Assembly (NCBI RefSeq): GCF_022898935.1
Contig: NZ_JALIRP010000003.1
Span: 310,001 to 374,000 of the forward strand
Origin: Paenibacillus mangrovi
Lineage (GTDB): Bacteria; Bacillota; Bacilli; Paenibacillales; Paenibacillaceae
DNA: 64,000 nt
Direction of reading: 5' to 3'
The notes under the pieces were generated by a model, which worked only from the letters and a program-made list of their open reading frames with translations, was not told the origin of the DNA and did not search any database. Shown here one piece after another: positions 37,722 to 47,050 of this stretch (its first letter is position 1; every line of letters begins with the position of its first letter). The translations under genes were made by a program, and so were the position numbers.

Positions 37722-37773
37722 GGTGGCCGCTACGGTTACGGATCGATCCTCCGATCGCTGTTACTCCGGAATT
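37722..37773. repeat. Fragment of the dispersed palindromic repeat (left half)
   Basis: GTGGCCGCTACGG, ACGGATCGATCCTCCGATCG and CTGTTACTCCGGAATTTT follow the left half of the repeat at 59123-59276 almost base for base. The right half is missing. It overlaps the last codons and TAA stop of the Gfo/Idh gene, so the repeat supplies that gene's 3' end. Confidence 0.7.
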
Positions 37774-38678
37774 TTGAGCGGGACGGGCCTTCCCGTTTTT
37801 CTGCTTTCATTTGCCGCTTCCAGAAAAGTGATCACCTCAATCGTCTCGGTGATATTTATAGGTACGATTTTAGTCTGGAACATACGCATTACACCTTCCA
37901 GCATACTGGCGTAATAGGGCTTTTCATTGGCATAGATATCTACGAAATCCGTTCCCTGTTCACGATGAAGCAGAGCCCCGAAGCGCTTGTTGCCTTTCCG
38001 GTTTCCGCGAATGGTACCGATCCGCCCGTCAGACCAGACCCCAACCGCCAGATCATGATCTTCTACTGTGGTCACACTCACCTCTGTACAGCCAGGGCCC
38101 ATGCAGCGGTACAGCATATCGGCCATATGGATTCCATACCAGAAAAATCCCGGCTGCGTCGGCTGAAGCTCCATCGGGCCGCAGCAGTCTGCGCCAATGA
38201 GCCCGCCTTCATTGGTGTCCAAGGCGACGGCCAGATTCTCCGCGAAACGGACCGAAGAACAGCTCATTATCGGCACATGATGTTCAAGGGCAATGCGCGA
38301 GACCGCTCTGGCATCCTCGCTACTGAGTGCGAAAGGCTTATCAATGAATACCGGCTTTCCGTAGGGAGCCACAGCTGCGAACTGCTCTACATGCAGCCTA
38401 CCATCCACGGTCAGGAGCATGATCGCATCCGTCTCTTCGGCAACAGCTTCCACAGTTTCAACCATCCGGACGCCAAAATCATCGCGGATTTGGGCCGTAT
38501 AGCCCGGGACCCTGCTGATGCTAAGCGGAAAATCCGGAGATCCTCCGGGAAATGCGGTTGTCACCCTTCCGCCCGGAACATGAAAAGGATGAGCAGAATG
38601 ATTAAGCATCTCCGCAAACAAAGGGGCATGCGAGGTGTCCAGGCCGATCATGCCGATCTTCAGTACGTCCGCGTTCAT
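37761..38678 (-). CDS. Gfo/Idh/MocA-family oxidoreductase (second of pair)
   Basis: A 305-residue NAD(P)-dependent oxidoreductase. The Rossmann start VLKIGMIGLDTSHAPLFAEML carries a Thr-Ser-His variation of the glycine motif, as seen in one clade of these proteins. YGKPVFIDKPFALS has the conserved E/D-K-P segment. Its ATG overlaps the stop of the preceding dehydrogenase gene (ATGA). The C-terminal IPE and stop fall inside a repeat fragment, so the original 3' end may have been replaced. Substrate unknown. Confidence 0.85.
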   Translation of the reverse strand: MNADVLKIGMIGLDTSHAPLFAEMLNHSAHPFHVPGGRVTTAFPGGSPDFPLSISRVPGYTAQIRDDFGVRMVETVEAVAEETDAIMLLTVDGRLHVEQFAAVAPYGKPVFIDKPFALSSEDARAVSRIALEHHVPIMSCSSVRFAENLAVALDTNEGGLIGADCCGPMELQPTQPGFFWYGIHMADMLYRCMGPGCTEVSVTTVEDHDLAVGVWSDGRIGTIRGNRKGNKRFGALLHREQGTDFVDIYANEKPYYASMLEGVMRMFQTKIVPINITETIEVITFLEAANESRKTGRPVPLKIPE

Positions 38679-39724
38679 GCCTTTACGCCTCCCGGGTGCA
38701 GCCGTACTTCCCGTCCAGTCTGGGCGGACTCATAAATGGCTAGAATCAGATCGACCGATTTACGCGCCTCGTCTCCGGAAATCAGCGGCTCACGGTTCTC
38801 CCGCACCGCCTGGATCAGGTCATCGACGAGGATATAATGGCCGTCAGCCGAAATGACATGCGGATCATCGGTACCATCGGCAGTCCTATGCTGTATGCTC
38901 CCCGGAGCCTCGTCTCCATCCAGCGTCTTCCACAGCTTGAACCCACTGTCCCCGTAAATGATGGACCCATGCTCACCATGAATTTCAAAGCGCGCCTCCT
39001 GCCCCGGATTCACCGTTGTCGTCCCTTGAATAACGCCGTAAGCTCCATTGGTATATTTCAAGACCGCTACGGCGGTATCCTCCACCTCAATGTCATGAAT
39101 CAGCGGAGACGCATAGGAAAAGACACTCTCCACGTCACCCATCAGCCAGCGGATAATATCCACGCCGTGAACTCCCTGATTCATCAGCGCTCCGCCGCCG
39201 TCCAGCGCCCAAGTTCCGCGCCATCCGGCGCTCTTGTAATATTCGCGGCTGCGGAAGTATTTCAAATACGCATCACCCAGTACTAGGCGGCCGAGCTTGC
39301 CTTCTTCCACCGCCTTTTTGGTCAGAATCGCCTCTTCCGTCGTCCGTTTCTGAAACACGGTAGCCAGCTTCACGTTATGGGCGCGGCACGCTTCAATCAT
39401 CTCATCCATATCCTTTGCCGTAATGCCCAGTGGCTTTTCGCAGAGTACATGTTTCCCGGCCCGTGCCGCAGCCACGGTTACATGACGATGCAGCCCGCTC
39501 GGAACACAAACACAGACTGCATCCACTTCCCCTTCCTTCAGCATCTGTTCCAGCGTGGCATAGACGGGAGGTGAACCATATTCCTTGGAAAAGGCCTCGG
39601 CCTTTTCCGGTACCTCGTCAACAATGGCTGTAAGCTCTGCTTCCGGATGGCTTATAATCGCACGTGCATGGAACGGGGAAATGACACCCGCGCCGACAAT
39701 GGCAAATCGCATTCTTTTCGTCAT
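38675..39724 (-). CDS. Gfo/Idh/MocA-family dehydrogenase (first of pair)
   Basis: A 349-residue NAD(P)-dependent sugar dehydrogenase. It has FAIVGAGVISPFHARAI (Rossmann Gly motif), GKHVLCEKPLGIT (catalytic-type Lys), and GGGALMNQGVHGVDIIRW (conserved Asp/His of the active site). It is the first gene of the operon, starting after GGAAGGAGGAGG. Together with the following oxidoreductase, isomerase, nagB and nagA it suggests a route that oxidises or epimerises an amino sugar before deacetylation and deamination. Confidence 0.92.
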   Translation of the reverse strand: MTKRMRFAIVGAGVISPFHARAIISHPEAELTAIVDEVPEKAEAFSKEYGSPPVYATLEQMLKEGEVDAVCVCVPSGLHRHVTVAAARAGKHVLCEKPLGITAKDMDEMIEACRAHNVKLATVFQKRTTEEAILTKKAVEEGKLGRLVLGDAYLKYFRSREYYKSAGWRGTWALDGGGALMNQGVHGVDIIRWLMGDVESVFSYASPLIHDIEVEDTAVAVLKYTNGAYGVIQGTTTVNPGQEARFEIHGEHGSIIYGDSGFKLWKTLDGDEAPGSIQHRTADGTDDPHVISADGHYILVDDLIQAVRENREPLISGDEARKSVDLILAIYESAQTGREVRLHPGGVKA

Positions 39725-39770
39725 TACAACCTCCTCCTTCCGATAAATGCACCATGGTTATACATCCCAC

Positions 39771-39799
39771 ATTCTAAAGACCGTCTGTCCTGATTCCAA
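39771..39799 (-). promoter_or_regulatory. Candidate promoter of the amino-sugar operon
   Basis: On the minus strand TTGGAA (39794-39799) and TAGAAT (39771-39776) are separated by 17 bp, about 50 bp before the first gene. No clear cre or operator palindrome is visible nearby. Confidence 0.5.
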
Positions 39800-39945
39800 T
39801 CGTCCATTGTTACGCTTTGCTCACACCTTTGGCGGCATCCGCAGAATGGGAGATGAATCTGAAAAGATGTATATTTTGAAGTATATGAAGCTTGGCCGCG
39901 CGTCTTTACCAATACTCAGCATCCTGTTCATCATTTAAAAAAACA

Positions 39946-39981
39946 AAAGAGGACGCTCTTAAGCTTAGGGCGTCCTCTTTA
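39946..39981. terminator. Terminator after the alpha-mannosidase gene
   Basis: AAAGAGGACGC pairs with GGCGTCCTCTTT around a 12-nt loop. The flanks are A-rich and T-rich, so it works on the minus strand for the mannosidase gene and possibly in both directions. Confidence 0.85.
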
Positions 39982-40000
39982 CTAAATCAGATTTATTTAA

Positions 40001-43000
40001 TTAGGAAAGAACAATATTCAGCGTTTTGATTTCATACGGCGCCAAGGCTACTTCGATGTCCTGTCCTGCCACAGGCAGAGCGGACGGATGTTCTTCCATA
40101 AGGTCGGTTTCTTCTGCCGAACGAACTGGTCCGAGATACGGATCCACAGTGACGGCTGCTTTCGTCCGGATGCCTCCGAATTCGTACAGGCGTACGATCA
40201 GCGTATTACCGTCTTCGGATTTTTTGACCGTATCGATCATGACGTTGTGGGCATCTACCTTAAGCATGCCAAGCTCGGTAGGGAGTCCACTGCTTCCTGG
40301 TACAGCCGCAGCCATCAGCGGAGCGTTCAGCTCACACGCTGCCTGATGCGTTCCCGCTTCATACCAGCCTCCGCTGTGCGGATACAAGGAGTACGTGAAT
40401 TCATGCAGCCCTTGGTCCGCATTGCCGTCAGGATACACGGCAGATTTGATCAAACTCAGACGGATGACATGGTTCCGGATGTCATGTCCGTATTTGCAAT
40501 CGTTCAACAAGCTGACGCCATAGCCGCCTTCGGAGAGGTCCACCCAGCGCTGAGCCACCGATTCGAAGCGTGCATAATCCCAGCTCGTATTCCAGTGCGT
40601 CGGCCGTTCTACATTGCCGAACTGGATTTCGTAAGTCGCTTTGGTTGAGCGGATCTCCACAGGGAAGGCCGTTTTCAGCAGCTGCTGATGCTCATTCCAA
40701 TCCACCCGGGTTTTAAAATCAATGCGTGGGTGATTGCGATATACGATCAGATGCTGCTCAATGGTGGATTGCTGATAGCTGAACACCAGCTTCAGCACGC
40801 CGCGCAGCGGTCCTGCTTCCAGCACGGTCAGCTCCTGCAAACCGTCGACGATAGTCATTTTATCCTGGTAATAAATATCGATGTCCCAGGCGTCATGCGC
40901 CATCGGCTTATCTTCGAATACCTGAAGCACGTTGGCTGGCTGACCCGGCTTCAGCACTTCACGCCCGGCCTGCTTGTCATAAAGCGAGGCAATCTGGCCG
41001 GCTTCGTTCAGTCGGATGCTGTAATACGGCGTCTCAAGGCGATCCGTCTGGATGCTCCAGGATTCGGAGGCGTTTTCCACGTTGTGCTGAACGTCCGCCG
41101 AAGTGCTTCCGTCCTGCATCCGCTCCGCTTCACGGCGTCCGTAAATGGTCGTATATCCATATGCCGGCACGCCCTGAACCGCTACCAGTACCTTCCCTGA
41201 ATCTGTCGATCCAGCCGAATCGGCCTGAACATCCAGCTTCATGCCCTCCGCCGTATACCACGCGAACTCTGCTGCGCCGTCGATTTCGACCTCTGCGAGG
41301 AAGGACCGGGTCCAGCCGAGTGCGTTAAAGATGCGGACAGGCACTCCTTTTTCCACTGCTCCGGCAGATTCGCCGCCAATCGTTCCATTCAAACCGCCAA
41401 GCCCTTTTTCAATCGCGGCAAGAGCGAGCTTTTCCGATTCCTCGTATTCGAGCTTGCTGTCCTCATACACTTCATGGATGGAAGAGCCCGGAATGATGTC
41501 ATGAAACTGATTGCGCAGCACGATCTCCCAGCTCTCCGCCAGCTGCTCCGACGGGTAGGCATGCTCTGAATTCAGTGCAAGCGCGAACGCATTCAGGAAT
41601 TCCGCATTATGCAGCAGCAGCTCCATCCGGCGGTTCATACGCTTGTTGTAGGCCTGAGAAGTATAGGTTCCGCGGTGGTATTCGAGATACAACTCGCCAT
41701 CCCATAAATGCAGCTGCGGCTGATCCTTGACCTGTTCCTCGAGCCGGCCGAAGAAGTCCTCCGCTCCTCCAGCCTTGACCTGTGGCGCTCCCGGCATATC
41801 CTCGTAACGCCGCACGGCCTCCAGCATATCGCGGGTCGGACCGCCACCGCCGTCACCCCAGCCATAGGCCAGAAGCAGCTGATCGTTGATGTCCTTTTGG
41901 CGGTAATTGTTCCATAAGCCCTGCACTGAAGCTCCGGTCACATTGCCGTTGTACGTATAGAACCAGCTGCCGTCATTATCAGGTGTCGTAATGTAATGCG
42001 TCAGAATTTCCGTCCCGTCGATCCCTCTCCACGTAAAAGTATCGTAAGGGAAACGGTTGTACTGGCTCCAGCTGATTTTGGTCGTCATGAAGTAATCGAT
42101 GCCGCTTTTCTTCAGAATCTGCGGAAGCGCCCAGCTGTAGCCGAACACGTCTGGCAGCCACAGCACGCGGTTGTCCACGCCGAATTCATCCCTGAAAAAG
42201 CGCTTGCCGGTCAAAAGCTGGCGCACCAGTGACTCGCCGGAAGGGATGTTGCAGTCCGATTCCAGCCACATGGCTCCGGTTGCTTCCCAGTTTCCGCTCT
42301 GCACGCGATCCTTGATTTTCGCATACAGCGTAGGGAAATCTTTCTTCAAATAAGCATACAGTTGCGGTTGCGATTGAAGGAACACGTATTCAGGGAAACG
42401 GTCCATCAGCGTGAGCACCGTTGAGAACGAGCGCCCCGATTTTTCACGCGTATGCTGGAGTCTCCACAGCCACGCCACGTCGATGTGGCAATGGCCTACC
42501 GCCGTAATCTGCGGGCGCGGGCCGCGCGGGATGGCTTCAAGCCGTTCTCTTAGCGTATGGCGAGCCTGCACGGCGGATGCATAAAACGCCTCTGAGCCGG
42601 GTCTGCTCCAATCCAGCTGGCGGAATGCCGCTTCCAGCGCGTCCGTCAGCTCATGTTTCTCCAGCTGGCGTTCGTCCAGCTGCTTCACGGTTTGTAGCAT
42701 ATGCAGCGACGTATAATACAAGTCGTCCACATCTTCATCCAGAATCGCGACACTCAGCGAATCAATGCGGTGATCAAACGGCGAGCGTCCATCTGGCGCC
42801 GTCAGGCCGCTCCACGCATAAATCGCCAGTTCCGCACGCCCAGACGCCACTGCATCTTCCGGGAAGAACAACTCGGCATGATTGCGATCCAGCGCCTGCA
42901 GAGGTTCTCCGTTCAGGAAGACCTGCGCTTCATATCCTGTGCAATTTCCCCCGCCTGTTTCCCCGAGCTTGATGAGGCCGATCACATCTTGGCCCTTCCA

Positions 43001-43225
43001 GCTTTGCGGGAATTCAATGTCTGCCATAAACCAGGCATAGCGGTCTCTGCCGCCCCAATGGTCGCCAACGCGAACGAGAGGACCTGACGCAGACTGCCGA
43101 CGTGCTTCATCCAGATCCTTCACATCCGGTACGATATGTACGGCATCCAATCCCCGGCCTTCCCGGTATCTAATCCCAGCCAGCTCCCGGATGCGGTTTT
43201 CCAACTTCTGCAGAACGAATCTCAT
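40001..43225 (-). CDS. GH38 alpha-mannosidase
   Basis: A 1074-residue glycoside hydrolase of family 38. The zinc-binding GHCHIDVAWLWRL lies near residue 245, and the nucleophile Asp is in WLESDCNIPSGES near residue 324. LWLPDVFGYSWALPQI and SWSQYNRFPYDTFTWRGIDG are also family segments, and the C-terminal half has the beta-domain. There is no signal peptide, so it acts in the cytoplasm on imported mannosides. It is monocistronic with its own promoter and terminator. With the adjacent importer and amino-sugar operon it suggests use of mannose- and GlcNAc-containing glycans. Confidence 0.94.
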   Translation of the reverse strand: MRFVLQKLENRIRELAGIRYREGRGLDAVHIVPDVKDLDEARRQSASGPLVRVGDHWGGRDRYAWFMADIEFPQSWKGQDVIGLIKLGETGGGNCTGYEAQVFLNGEPLQALDRNHAELFFPEDAVASGRAELAIYAWSGLTAPDGRSPFDHRIDSLSVAILDEDVDDLYYTSLHMLQTVKQLDERQLEKHELTDALEAAFRQLDWSRPGSEAFYASAVQARHTLRERLEAIPRGPRPQITAVGHCHIDVAWLWRLQHTREKSGRSFSTVLTLMDRFPEYVFLQSQPQLYAYLKKDFPTLYAKIKDRVQSGNWEATGAMWLESDCNIPSGESLVRQLLTGKRFFRDEFGVDNRVLWLPDVFGYSWALPQILKKSGIDYFMTTKISWSQYNRFPYDTFTWRGIDGTEILTHYITTPDNDGSWFYTYNGNVTGASVQGLWNNYRQKDINDQLLLAYGWGDGGGGPTRDMLEAVRRYEDMPGAPQVKAGGAEDFFGRLEEQVKDQPQLHLWDGELYLEYHRGTYTSQAYNKRMNRRMELLLHNAEFLNAFALALNSEHAYPSEQLAESWEIVLRNQFHDIIPGSSIHEVYEDSKLEYEESEKLALAAIEKGLGGLNGTIGGESAGAVEKGVPVRIFNALGWTRSFLAEVEIDGAAEFAWYTAEGMKLDVQADSAGSTDSGKVLVAVQGVPAYGYTTIYGRREAERMQDGSTSADVQHNVENASESWSIQTDRLETPYYSIRLNEAGQIASLYDKQAGREVLKPGQPANVLQVFEDKPMAHDAWDIDIYYQDKMTIVDGLQELTVLEAGPLRGVLKLVFSYQQSTIEQHLIVYRNHPRIDFKTRVDWNEHQQLLKTAFPVEIRSTKATYEIQFGNVERPTHWNTSWDYARFESVAQRWVDLSEGGYGVSLLNDCKYGHDIRNHVIRLSLIKSAVYPDGNADQGLHEFTYSLYPHSGGWYEAGTHQAACELNAPLMAAAVPGSSGLPTELGMLKVDAHNVMIDTVKKSEDGNTLIVRLYEFGGIRTKAAVTVDPYLGPVRSAEETDLMEEHPSALPVAGQDIEVALAPYEIKTLNIVLS

Positions 43226-43264
43226 AACTGTTTTTTGCTCCCTTCCCCACGATTCTGTATTTTT

Positions 43265-43293
43265 AATATATATAATATATCATTTATGTCTAA
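43265..43293 (-). promoter_or_regulatory. Candidate promoter of the alpha-mannosidase gene
   Basis: On the minus strand TTAGAC (43288-43293) and TATATT (43265-43270) are separated by 17 bp in an AT-rich tract, about 40 bp before the start. Confidence 0.5.
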
Positions 43294-43302
43294 TATGAAA
43301 CA

Positions 43303-43340
43303 CAAAAAAGACTATCCGCTATTTTTACAGCAGACAGTCT
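43303..43340 (-). terminator. Terminator of the crp-peroxiredoxin unit
   Basis: On the minus strand AGACTGTC and GATAGTCT (one mismatch) close a 16-nt loop and run into TTTTTTG. It lies directly upstream of the mannosidase promoter. Confidence 0.6.
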
Positions 43341-43420
43341 ATGCTTAACGGAACAATCGGTCGGCATTATCCAGGGCAGGAAGGTAGATTCATCGTGTGC
43401 CGAAGACCTGCCCGTCGCCC

Positions 43421-43978
43421 CTAGTTACCAGCAGAAAAGCGTTCAATCGTTTCATAAGGCAGATGGTCGGTGATTAGCCTTCCATAATAGGCGACCTGGA
43501 TAATGCCTTTCTCATCAATCAAAAACTCGGCTGGAATCCGGTTGAAATTGGAGCCTTCCTCTGGTATAAGCTTGAAGCCGGCCTCCTCCACCTGGACAGA
43601 GATCTTCTCTTGGATTCCCGGCAGCGATAAGGTAGCTTGCACCTTGGCTTCTGATGTCTCCGCACCATATACGTCATAGATTTCAGCCTCGGGATCGGCA
43701 ATGAGCGGAAACGGGGCATTTTGCTGACCAACGTACTTGTGAAGATTAGCTTCCGGCGATTCGAAAAAGGCGATGACTTCCATTCCTTGCTGCTGCCAAG
43801 CCTGATGCCGTTGAATAAATTGGTGTACCCTCAGATTGCATAAAGCGCAGGCCGAATTGCGAAAAAAAGCAAGTAGCACCTTGCGTCCACGATTGTTTTC
43901 AAGCAAAATGGGCTTGTCATTCTGGTCCTTCATTTGGAATAAAGGGGCTGTATCTCCATGCTGAAGCTGATCACTCAT
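43421..43978 (-). CDS. Peroxiredoxin-like (AhpC/TSA-type) thioredoxin-fold protein
   Basis: A 185-residue thioredoxin-fold protein of the peroxiredoxin-like group. The active-site segment FFRNSACALCNLRVHQF has two Cys in a CALC arrangement, and DEKGIIQVAYYGRLITDHLP closes the fold. These proteins are thought to reduce peroxides or act as thiol oxidoreductases in the cytoplasm. ATG 43978 follows AGGAGG; the frame is open to 44011. It lies 81 bp after the Crp/Fnr-type gene in the same direction, so the two are probably co-transcribed. Confidence 0.85.
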   Translation of the reverse strand: MSDQLQHGDTAPLFQMKDQNDKPILLENNRGRKVLLAFFRNSACALCNLRVHQFIQRHQAWQQQGMEVIAFFESPEANLHKYVGQQNAPFPLIADPEAEIYDVYGAETSEAKVQATLSLPGIQEKISVQVEEAGFKLIPEEGSNFNRIPAEFLIDEKGIIQVAYYGRLITDHLPYETIERFSAGN

Positions 43979-44059
43979 AGGGAATTCCTCCTGATCATCG
44001 GTTATTGGCATAAGCGCCTGAAACCCAATGTAACAGGAAAAAAACTTCCCCTCTGTGAC

Positions 44060-44731
44060 TTAGTCACCAAGCTGATCTTCCAGCCTGCTTCTCTGGTCGA
44101 TTCTCACCCAGCCTCTTCCCGTTTCAATCCAGCCATTCTGTTTAAATCTCTGCAGCGAACGAGAAACGACCTCGCGCGCAGTGCCGATTTCGTCGGCCAG
44201 CTCCTGATGCGTCGTATGCAGAAGCGGCTTCCCCTCCTCGGTCGCACGCAGCAGCGCCTTGGCAAGTCGCTTCTCAAGCGGCATGTACTGCTTCTCCTGA
44301 AGCATGTCGACCATGCGGAGCATGCCTTCAAGAAGCCCGCCAAAAATAGCGGTGCGGATCGGCTCATACTCCTGAACCCAGCGCAAAAAGCTGCTTTTGA
44401 GCACGAACAGCACGTCCACATCAGTTTCGGCGATTAGCGAGCCCGGATAATCGCGTCCACTAAGCCCGCTGAGCACCATCAATGAACAGACCTCACCAGC
44501 CGCGAGCATATTGAGCACCAATTCACTTCCCTGTTCATTAATGACCGTAATCCGGGCCGTGCCGCTCAGCAGGAACATCCCGTATACCGCCGCATCCTCC
44601 CGGCGAAATATGCTGGATTTGGCCGGAAAACGCTGCACGAACGGATGAGCTTCCGCCCACTCGGCAGGTTGTACGACGCTTAAGCAGGGAAAAACGTTTA
44701 ATAATCGCTTGTCTGTAGGCTTAAAAGCCAT
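44060..44731 (-). CDS. Crp/Fnr-family transcriptional regulator
   Basis: A 223-residue regulator with an N-terminal cyclic-nucleotide-binding-like beta-barrel (RREDAAVYGMFLLSGTARITVINEQGSELVLNML) and a C-terminal winged helix. The recognition helix is in HQELADEIGTAREVVSRSLQRF. There is no Cys cluster for an iron-sulfur centre at the N-terminus (one Cys only), so it is not a classic Fnr oxygen sensor. Its immediate downstream partner is a peroxiredoxin-like gene, hinting at redox-related control. Confidence 0.9.
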   Translation of the reverse strand: MAFKPTDKRLLNVFPCLSVVQPAEWAEAHPFVQRFPAKSSIFRREDAAVYGMFLLSGTARITVINEQGSELVLNMLAAGEVCSLMVLSGLSGRDYPGSLIAETDVDVLFVLKSSFLRWVQEYEPIRTAIFGGLLEGMLRMVDMLQEKQYMPLEKRLAKALLRATEEGKPLLHTTHQELADEIGTAREVVSRSLQRFKQNGWIETGRGWVRIDQRSRLEDQLGD

Positions 44732-44892
44732 ACTTCATCCATCCTCCTTACCAGTTCAATACATTGATAACAAGGTAGCGTGGAGTCTTTTTAGGTTACC
44801 CGTTTTGCCGATTACTCCATATGTAACATAAACAGGCGAGGTTGAACAAATCGGAGCGCCTCTTTGGGTCGATTTATACGGATGCCTTCTAA

Positions 44893-44931
44893 TAAAACAA
44901 ACCGGCCTTCCCAAAGGGAATAACCGGTTTG
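44893..44931 (-). terminator. Terminator of the GntR/LacI-type regulator gene
   Basis: On the minus strand CAAACCGG and CCGGTTTG close a loop with an inner TTCCC/GGGAA stem, followed by TTTTATT. Confidence 0.8.
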
Positions 44932-44954
44932 TCGATCTATACACATAAATAATG

Positions 44955-46085
44955 TCAGGAAGGTACAGGCCCTGTCGTACAATTCACCACGAGCTCCGGC
45001 TGCAAAATAATCTTGCTGTACTTCGGCCCATTATCCGGATTTTCAAGTATATTCAGCAGCCTGCTGGCCGCCTCGAATCCCATTTGCTCCTCGTTTTGGT
45101 CAATAAACGTGAACGTGCTGAATTCCTCCAGCATCGGGCTCGGATTATCAAAGGTGATAATCGAGACATCCTCCGGCACCCGCAAGCCCGTCTTGCGCGC
45201 CACAGACCAGATATGTACACCGAGCCTGCAGTTCAATGCAATGTAAGCCGTCGCCATTTTATTCTTAATGAAACGATAAAGCGCGTAATCTTCCTTGTAT
45301 GGCGCCTCATGCATGCTGAAATCGGTCAGGATGAGCGCCGGATTGATAAGCGCCCCCTGCTGCTTCAGCGCCTCGTTATATCCCTGTATCCGCTCCTCTA
45401 CCGTCACGGTTGGCATCGGCGTATCTGAGCAGATTGCAATATTGCGGTGCCCCTGATTCCACAGATGCTCCACTGCGAGAATCGAGCCCTGTAGCGGATC
45501 GGACAAGACGACATTGGTCTCGACACCTGGAAGATGGCGGTCCAGCAGCACGAACGGATAGTTCTGCATTTTCAGTGCAATAATTTCTTCGTTATATACT
45601 TCGGCATCCACTGGAAAGATGATCAGACCATCCACACTTGAGCGCAGCTCGCGGATCGCTTCCTTCTCCAGCTCCTTGGAATTGTAGGTAAACATCACGA
45701 TCAGTGAATATTTGCTGTCCTTCAGCGCACTCTGGATTCCCCGCACCATTTGAATGGCGAAAAAATCCTCAATCGACGGAAAGATGAGTCCGATTTTGGG
45801 TGCATGTCCGGCATGTACCTCCGAAATAACGGCCCCGCGGGCATTTTTGATGTAGCTTTCCGGAATGCCCTTGACGTAGCTGCCCCGGCCTGGTATACGG
45901 TAGATCCAGCCTTCATTCGCAAGATCCGCCAGCGCGTTCGCCACCGTAATACGGCTGACCTGGAACTGGTCGATCAATTCCTTTTCGGTTGGAATCCTGT
46001 CATCCGGAGCCAGTTGCTTCGTTGAAATCAATTGCTTGAAGTGGTTCTGAATCTGGATGTACAGCGGTTCCCGTTCCTGACTCAT
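44955..46085 (-). CDS. GntR/LacI hybrid sugar repressor (AraR type)
   Basis: A 376-residue regulator fusing a GntR winged helix (residues 1-70, with LYIQIQNHFKQLI and IPTEKELIDQFQVSRITVANAL) to a LacI-type periplasmic-binding-protein sensor (from IGLIFPSIEDFFAIQM to the end). This is the AraR architecture, normally a sugar-released repressor. It probably responds to a sugar handled by the neighbouring genes. The effector cannot be read from sequence. The upstream gap has a cre-like site. Confidence 0.92.
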   Translation of the reverse strand: MSQEREPLYIQIQNHFKQLISTKQLAPDDRIPTEKELIDQFQVSRITVANALADLANEGWIYRIPGRGSYVKGIPESYIKNARGAVISEVHAGHAPKIGLIFPSIEDFFAIQMVRGIQSALKDSKYSLIVMFTYNSKELEKEAIRELRSSVDGLIIFPVDAEVYNEEIIALKMQNYPFVLLDRHLPGVETNVVLSDPLQGSILAVEHLWNQGHRNIAICSDTPMPTVTVEERIQGYNEALKQQGALINPALILTDFSMHEAPYKEDYALYRFIKNKMATAYIALNCRLGVHIWSVARKTGLRVPEDVSIITFDNPSPMLEEFSTFTFIDQNEEQMGFEAASRLLNILENPDNGPKYSKIILQPELVVNCTTGPVPS

Positions 46086-46195
46086 TAGCTAATCCCCCAT
46101 TGATGTTTATTCCTTCGCTTCCACGCCGTTTTTCTTTTTCTTGGCATTTATATAAGGATCATTATAACATCTTAGCCATGAGACAAGCCAATAAA

Positions 46196-46210
46196 TTGTA
46201 AACGCTTCCC
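46196..46210. promoter_or_regulatory. Candidate cre (CcpA) site
   Basis: TTGTAAACGCTTCCC fits WTGNAANCGNWNNCW at all but the last base. It lies about 30 bp upstream of a perfect TATAAT (-10, 46161-46166 on the minus strand) of the GntR/LacI-type gene, suggesting carbon-catabolite control. A match of this length can occur by chance. Confidence 0.4.
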
Positions 46211-46372
46211 GAGAGCTTTTGCCGAGTGCCTCATTTATTGCCGGAAAAGCGTGCAGATATTTTCGGATTTTGTCATGGATGAGTCCCTGCCCCCGTGTGA
46301 ACAAGCCCTGTTTGCAGGTATAATAGAACAATAAATAAAATACTGACAACCGATTAGCGGGGAGTTGACCTC

Positions 46373-47050
46373 ATGATACATATTTTAGTGGCGGATGACG
46401 ATGTACATATTCGCGAGCTTCTGAGACATGTTCTGCAGCAAGAAGGATACGCGGTGTTTGAAGCGGCAGACGGCAACGAAGCTTCGGACGTGCTGTCCAG
46501 GGTGCAGATTCACCTGGCGGTGATTGATGTGATGATGCCGGGCAAGGACGGACTGCAACTCTGCAGCGAAATCCGCCAGGACTACGGGTTCCCCGTCATT
46601 CTGCTGACGGCCAAGGACCAGCTCCTCGACAAAGAGAAGGGATATACGGCAGGAACCGATGATTATGTGACCAAACCTTTTGAGCCGAAAGAGCTGGTGT
46701 TCCGGATTAAAGCGCTGCTGCGCCGTTATCAGATGGTCAATTCGCAGGTGATCAAACTGAACGACACCGTCATTGACACGAAAAATTACACGATACAATG
46801 CGGCGATAACATGTTTATGCTACCCATGAAGGAGTTCGAGCTGCTAACGCAGCTGGCCAGCTTTCCGGACCGTACCTTTTCCCGTGACGAGCTGATCCAG
46901 TTGATCTGGGGCGCTGACTTTGAAGGAGACGACCGAACGGTCGATGTCCATATCAAAAGGCTGAGGGAACGCTTTGCGGATATGACGGATGATTTCAGCA
47001 TCCGCACCGTTCGCGGCGTCGGCTATAAACTGGAGGCGGCCAAAAAGTGA
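46373..47050 (+). CDS. hssR: OmpR-family response regulator, HssR-like
   Basis: A 225-residue response regulator with receiver residues DDD near the start, phospho-acceptor Asp in VIDVMMPGKDG, Thr in LLTAKD and Lys in YVTKPFEPKEL. The C-terminal winged helix has the FEGDDRTVDVHIKRLRERF segment. That stretch and the receiver closely resemble HssR, the haem-stress regulator of Gram-positive bacteria. It overlaps its kinase gene by four bases. A TATAAT at 46319-46324 is a likely -10 element. Confidence 0.85.
   Translation: MIHILVADDDVHIRELLRHVLQQEGYAVFEAADGNEASDVLSRVQIHLAVIDVMMPGKDGLQLCSEIRQDYGFPVILLTAKDQLLDKEKGYTAGTDDYVTKPFEPKELVFRIKALLRRYQMVNSQVIKLNDTVIDTKNYTIQCGDNMFMLPMKEFELLTQLASFPDRTFSRDELIQLIWGADFEGDDRTVDVHIKRLRERFADMTDDFSIRTVRGVGYKLEAAKK

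Noticed and set aside
39747..39938. Short frames in the gap ahead of the amino-sugar operon
   Set aside because: They cover a promoter with 17-bp spacing and show no ribosome site or family.
46107..46349. Minus-strand 80-codon frame ahead of the GntR/LacI-type gene
   Set aside because: It covers the promoter and cre-like site region and lacks a credible start.
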